Origin: Cryptomeria japonica
Lineage: Eukaryota; Streptophyta; Pinopsida; Cupressales; Cupressaceae
Direction of reading: 5' to 3'
Assembly (NCBI RefSeq): GCF_030272615.1
Contig: NC_081405.1
Span: 470,756,008-470,820,007 of the forward strand
DNA: 64,000 bases
The position numbers and the translations under genes were made by a program. Position 1 is the first letter of the stretch. Each line of letters opens with the position of its first letter. The notes under the pieces are model-generated. The model had not been told where the DNA came from. It searched no databases and was given only the letters and a program-made list of their open reading frames with translations. Positions 60,397 to 64,000 of this stretch are shown in pieces.

Positions 60397-61909
60397 AGAT
60401 GCTCTGGCCAGAGACTTAGACTCATCAGGACCATTCGAGTCCTGAGCCACTCACTAAGTACTACACTCTTCTAACAAAAGTGCACCGAGGTCACCATCCT
60501 TAGGAGTAATTAAAATAATACAAGCTTGAATTCCGCCTCGGAATTTGGCTTAAAGCCTCGGGAAGTCAAGCGAATCCATACGGGATTCCTTCCGAGTATG
60601 CATTAAATTTCTTTTTCAATTTAATTATCTTATCTTTCAATTAGGATTCTTACTCAACCAAGCCTAGACCCCACCCACGAACGCCTGAGTATGAGGGACA
60701 ACTCCGTCCCAAGACTGCCTACATACCTGCTTTGGCATGGGATCAAGGCGTAAAGTATGTAGTTCTATTTTCTATTCTATGGTTTGATGTAAACTGATTT
60801 GTGGGTACGCAACCCTTTCTAGGGTCAATGTCCTAGATATTTTCTCTGCGGTTGCTACCCACGATGGTAGCACTTAAGCGAAGGCTCAAGATGGCCTATT
60901 GCTTGTGGCCTAAACTAACTAGATCCTAATTCTTATCATGAGTGTCACCCTTGACCAAATTGCAAATCACCAATATCCCTTCAAGATAAAAAAAAAATCA
61001 ATTTCATGAGAGCATTTAACTTGATCATCTCTAAAAGGGATTTACTATGGTTTATCTCAACGGACGTGAAAATCATTTAAAAGTTATCTTATTAAATTAT
61101 CGATCCAAGGGGGATTACCCGCCCCTTGGATTTTAACTTCCAAGTGTCCCTTATTACTCCCCGATGATTTATAGGGACAATGCCATAGACGTCATTAATG
61201 CAGCTTTATTAGGCATTAAGTGCAGTAGTTCAACATGACAGCATTACCCGTAAGCGTGACCCAGAGGCACCGTATATACCGAACGCTGCTAGTTTTGGTC
61301 TTCCAACTTCCTTTGTTTAGTTTCTAAACTAAGAGCTTATGAAACATCATGCTTGAAATATAATTATGAAATGGATGTACATAATTTAAACTTTAAATAC
61401 TATTTGAAAAAAAGAAATATCATTATTCTACAATTAAATGAATTAATACATGTATTGGCATGGTAATGATAATTGTGAACTTGCGTGTAATTGCATGAAG
61501 ATAAAGAATGCGAAATAATATAAATGCAATGCAAAAGTAACGTCATTTACATACAAAATGCAAAAATGTTTTCTCCTATCGCGAGACTAATTAATTATAG
61601 AGTTACTAATTCCACATGAGTGATTAGCTTATACTTTTTGAAATTTTGGGTCAAATTGAAATAATAAGACTTATTTGTTTTTAAGTAAATCAAAATCATT
61701 GATCAAATAATCCAATAATTCCCTAAAGGAATTGAAACAATAATTTGATTTCCATCTTTTGCTAATTTTTTTTAAAAAAAATTTAACTAAACAATTATAT
61801 AAAATAAAAAAAATTAACTTAAATTTAATTTAAACTATACATAAAAAATGATAACTTAAATTTTATTTAAAACAATTAATTATTAACATGGCGAATTGTT
61901 TAATGTTGT

Positions 61910-62065
61910 AATTAGGGGGGGTGGGGACCACGGGTCCCATCATCCCCTGCGGTCCTACATGCGTAGGCCCGTAGGGAATGAGGGGGCCGCGTGGTCCCCT
62001 CCACTCCCCTGTGGCCACTTACGGTGACTGCAAGGTAGTGGGGGGTACCATTAACCCCACGGTTT
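61910..62065. repeat. GC-rich block in unit K
   Basis: About 150 bp rich in G and C runs with the palindrome-like 'gggaccacgggtccc' near 61924 and a related 'gtggtcccctccactcccc', between very AT-rich stretches. Resembles in kind, not sequence, the block in unit G. Confidence 0.6.
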
Positions 62066-62379
62066 TCAAAACTGCTGCCTTGCGTACATCACATTTTTGG
62101 AAATCATGCAAACATAAATGCAGTACGCTATAATGATAATGTGGCGTTAGTATTAATATGTTAACATTGGAATAATCACTATATATATAAAAATTCTAAT
62201 TTACAGTTTAATTTAAATAGGTATAGAAAGTAGATTTTGATAAAAAGGATAAAAATACTAAGGTAAACAATAAGGACTCATTCACAGGGTGAATAATCCA
62301 GAAAGTTATTCACACAGATAAACAATCCAGGAAGATGCAAGATAGATGATTATGCTAGGAAGTGTAATCTCATAAAATC

Positions 62380-62586
62380 TACAGAGATAAACTTATATGT
62401 TGTTTCCCCACAGAGATTTATTCTTAGAGATAGACAATCCAGATACAATATTCATTTCTAGCCATGAAGATAGATGAAATATGCTGGTAAATGCAAGCTC
62501 ATAGAGTGTGTTTTTTTAATCTGATTTTCAATCTAAAACTTACAGAGATATACTTATATGTTGTTTCCCCACAAAGATTTATTCAC
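62380..62586 (+). repeat. Direct duplication in unit K
   Basis: About 45 bp ('acagagataaacttatatgt' through 'gatttattc') at 62381-62425 recurs at 62541-62585 with few changes, spaced 160 bp. Confidence 0.75.
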
Positions 62587-63568
62587 AGAAATAGAAAGAA
62601 TAATCATACAGATTTAAATATTACAGGGAGAATAATTGCAGTAAAATCTCAAACCAGACACAGAGGAAATAATCACAGCGAAATCTCTTTAAAGGATGAG
62701 ATTCAGATAAATAATAACCAGAGAGATGATTCTAGAGAAAGGAAATAAAGATGGTTCTGATTTAGTTCTTCAGCAAGAATCAATCTAAAACTTAATAAGA
62801 GATTTTAAACAAATTCCTATCAAGAATTTGAAATATATGGATCTAAGTTAAAATTTTTTTGAAACTAATGGATCTAAATGAACAAATGAAACTAATTCTT
62901 ATCAACAAAATTTGAAACAAATGATTTCTAATTTCTTAACAAATTAATCTACTTCTTATCAAAAATTTGAAACTAATGGATCTAATTAATCTAATATGAT
63001 TTGCAACAAAGATGAGATGCATGAAAAATTAAATGGGAAGAACCTAGATGCTTGAAAATGATGTAGAATCCCCTATGAATTTCCCTTGATCCTTCAACTT
63101 GAAAGAAGTCCTCCAAAGCAAAAATCTTAGGTGAAAAATGAAATATGACTACAAAAGAAGAATTTACTTGAAGAAAATCTTTATGGAATTACCAACTCCT
63201 TTTTTTGAAAACTTGTACATCTTTTATAAGAAAAATCTCCAAATTCCACTACCTAATTTTTTTAATTAAAAAATAGAGATTCTCTCCCAATTTGGCCTTC
63301 ATGCAAATTGATTAGACTTAGTGGGAGGAGTTACATGCAAGGTGGTGGAGAAGCCTCTAGAAGCTTCTTATTCTTCCTACAAAATGTGCCATTATTTGGG
63401 TGAGGAAATTTAAATAAACAATTAAGAAAAAAAAAGTATATTTTCCATGTGTGTGTGTGATTTATTATTTTTATTCCTTTATAATATTCATTCAATAGTT
63501 TAGCTAAAGAAATATAATAGACTTTGTATTTTAATCCAAAGGTGATAAAAGAGGGTTGTGACAATAAG

Positions 63569-63614
63569 ACATTTTGCTTCTAGGTGTCCTAGAAGAATGT
63601 CAAGATATGATAAG
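63569..63614 (+). pseudogene. Element L gag, remainder of the zinc knuckle
   Basis: Reads HFASRCPRRMSRYDK, the second half of the CCHC knuckle begun at 60124, followed directly by unit I. Confidence 0.82.
63610..63614. repeat. Probable left target-site copy of unit I (ATAAG)
   Basis: ATAAG precedes TGTAGTACCCC. The right end of I is outside the window, so the duplication cannot be confirmed. Confidence 0.5.
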
Positions 63615-64000
63615 TGTAGTACCCCTGCCCTAATCAATTTCTAATCTTGGTTTAATCTTGGCTAGTTTATCTTAATATAATGTTATAGTCAGATGTTTGA
63701 TTTAATGCATAGTTGTTGATGTGGTTTTCACACTAGTTGTATGCAAGTTGTTTAGTGTCCCTATTCCGTGGTATTAATATCGGGCTAACGCTTTCATTAA
63801 GTTTATATATGTATGCATGTATGACTCTTGGTTGCAGGAGATTTCAGGTACAACACCGCATGAGTGCGAGGTTCGTCTTCACCTGGATTTATAGGTTTGA
63901 GTGTACCTCTTTAATCCTTAGAGTTGGATTAGGTGGTCGTAGGACCCTAGTGACCATAGTCGTGCTCAAGTGAGCATTGTCAGTCGTCGTCGGTTTTCCC
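63615..64000 (+). repeat. LTR-like unit I, related to LTR H, runs off the window
   Basis: TGTAGTACCCCTGCCC start; then 'tcagatgtttgatttaa', 'cacactagttgtatgcaa' and 'tttcaggtacaacaccgc', all closely matching the reverse complement of LTR H. Opposite orientation to H. Confidence 0.88.

Larger units (their letters stand above)
60125..63563 (+). mobile_element. LTR-like unit K, 3.44 kb, inserted in gag of L
   Basis: TGTAATAACCC at the start and GGGTTGTGACA at the end, with an ATAAG duplication. No gag, pol, PBS or PPT, so probably a solo LTR of another family. It contains a short-unit tandem repeat near its 5' end, a GC-rich block and an internal duplication. Confidence 0.8.

Overview
This window reads as repeat-dense nuclear DNA of a land plant, most likely a seed plant with a large genome. 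It is AT-rich and I see no convincing intact host gene. Almost every stretch with recognisable content is an LTR retrotransposon, a decayed retroelement gene, or a nuclear copy of plastid DNA (NUPT). The retroelement ORF2 families look to me like ones I associate with gymnosperms; that is from memory and weak.

Layout. 1-4378 and 11039-11421: 3' part of a non-autonomous Ty1/copia-type element (A, + strand) with a zinc-knuckle gag and a non-pol ORF2. Its 3' LTR is split by a copia element (B, - strand, 4379-11038) with both LTRs, PBS, PPT and a 5-bp TTAAA target duplication. 11422-16670: a second, more decayed relative of A (element D). 16676-17792: a lone LTR (N, - strand). 17855-47289: LTR element E (- strand), stretched to about 29 kb by insertions. 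E has a 280-bp LTR and PPT at the low-coordinate end, a UBN2-type gag at 31.3-32.2 kb, and a PBS and second LTR at 42.7-47.3 kb.

Inside E lie: a NUPT (18394 to about 30890) with decayed atpA, rps12, petB, psbB tail, psbT, psbN, psbH, rpl23 and rpl2; copia element C (21118-28156) inside psbN of that NUPT; a decayed + strand retroelement-like gene (32340-34928, resuming 41655) split by a very young coding-free LTR element H (34929-41649); and a 4.25-kb LTR-like unit F (42909-47159) inside E's own 5' LTR. 47290-51268: microsatellite, a regularly spaced motif region and a decayed Ty3/gypsy-type gag (J). 51269-56723: a LINE ORF1-like relic split by 4.07-kb LTR-like unit G. 56724-64000: copia 3' LTR and RNase H relic (M), into which copia L (LTR, PBS, gag) is inserted; L's gag is cut by unit K (3.44 kb) and again by unit I, which runs off the window.

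How the parts relate. A, B, D, L and N share a U5-like LTR module, and A and B share the PPT region, so the pol-less A/D elements could have been mobilised by B/C-type copia enzymes. C carries substitutions at key integrase and reverse transcriptase residues and is dead. LTR divergence gives a relative order: H (about 0.5%) is far younger than B (about 8%) and C (about 12%). These are eye counts over part or all of the LTRs.
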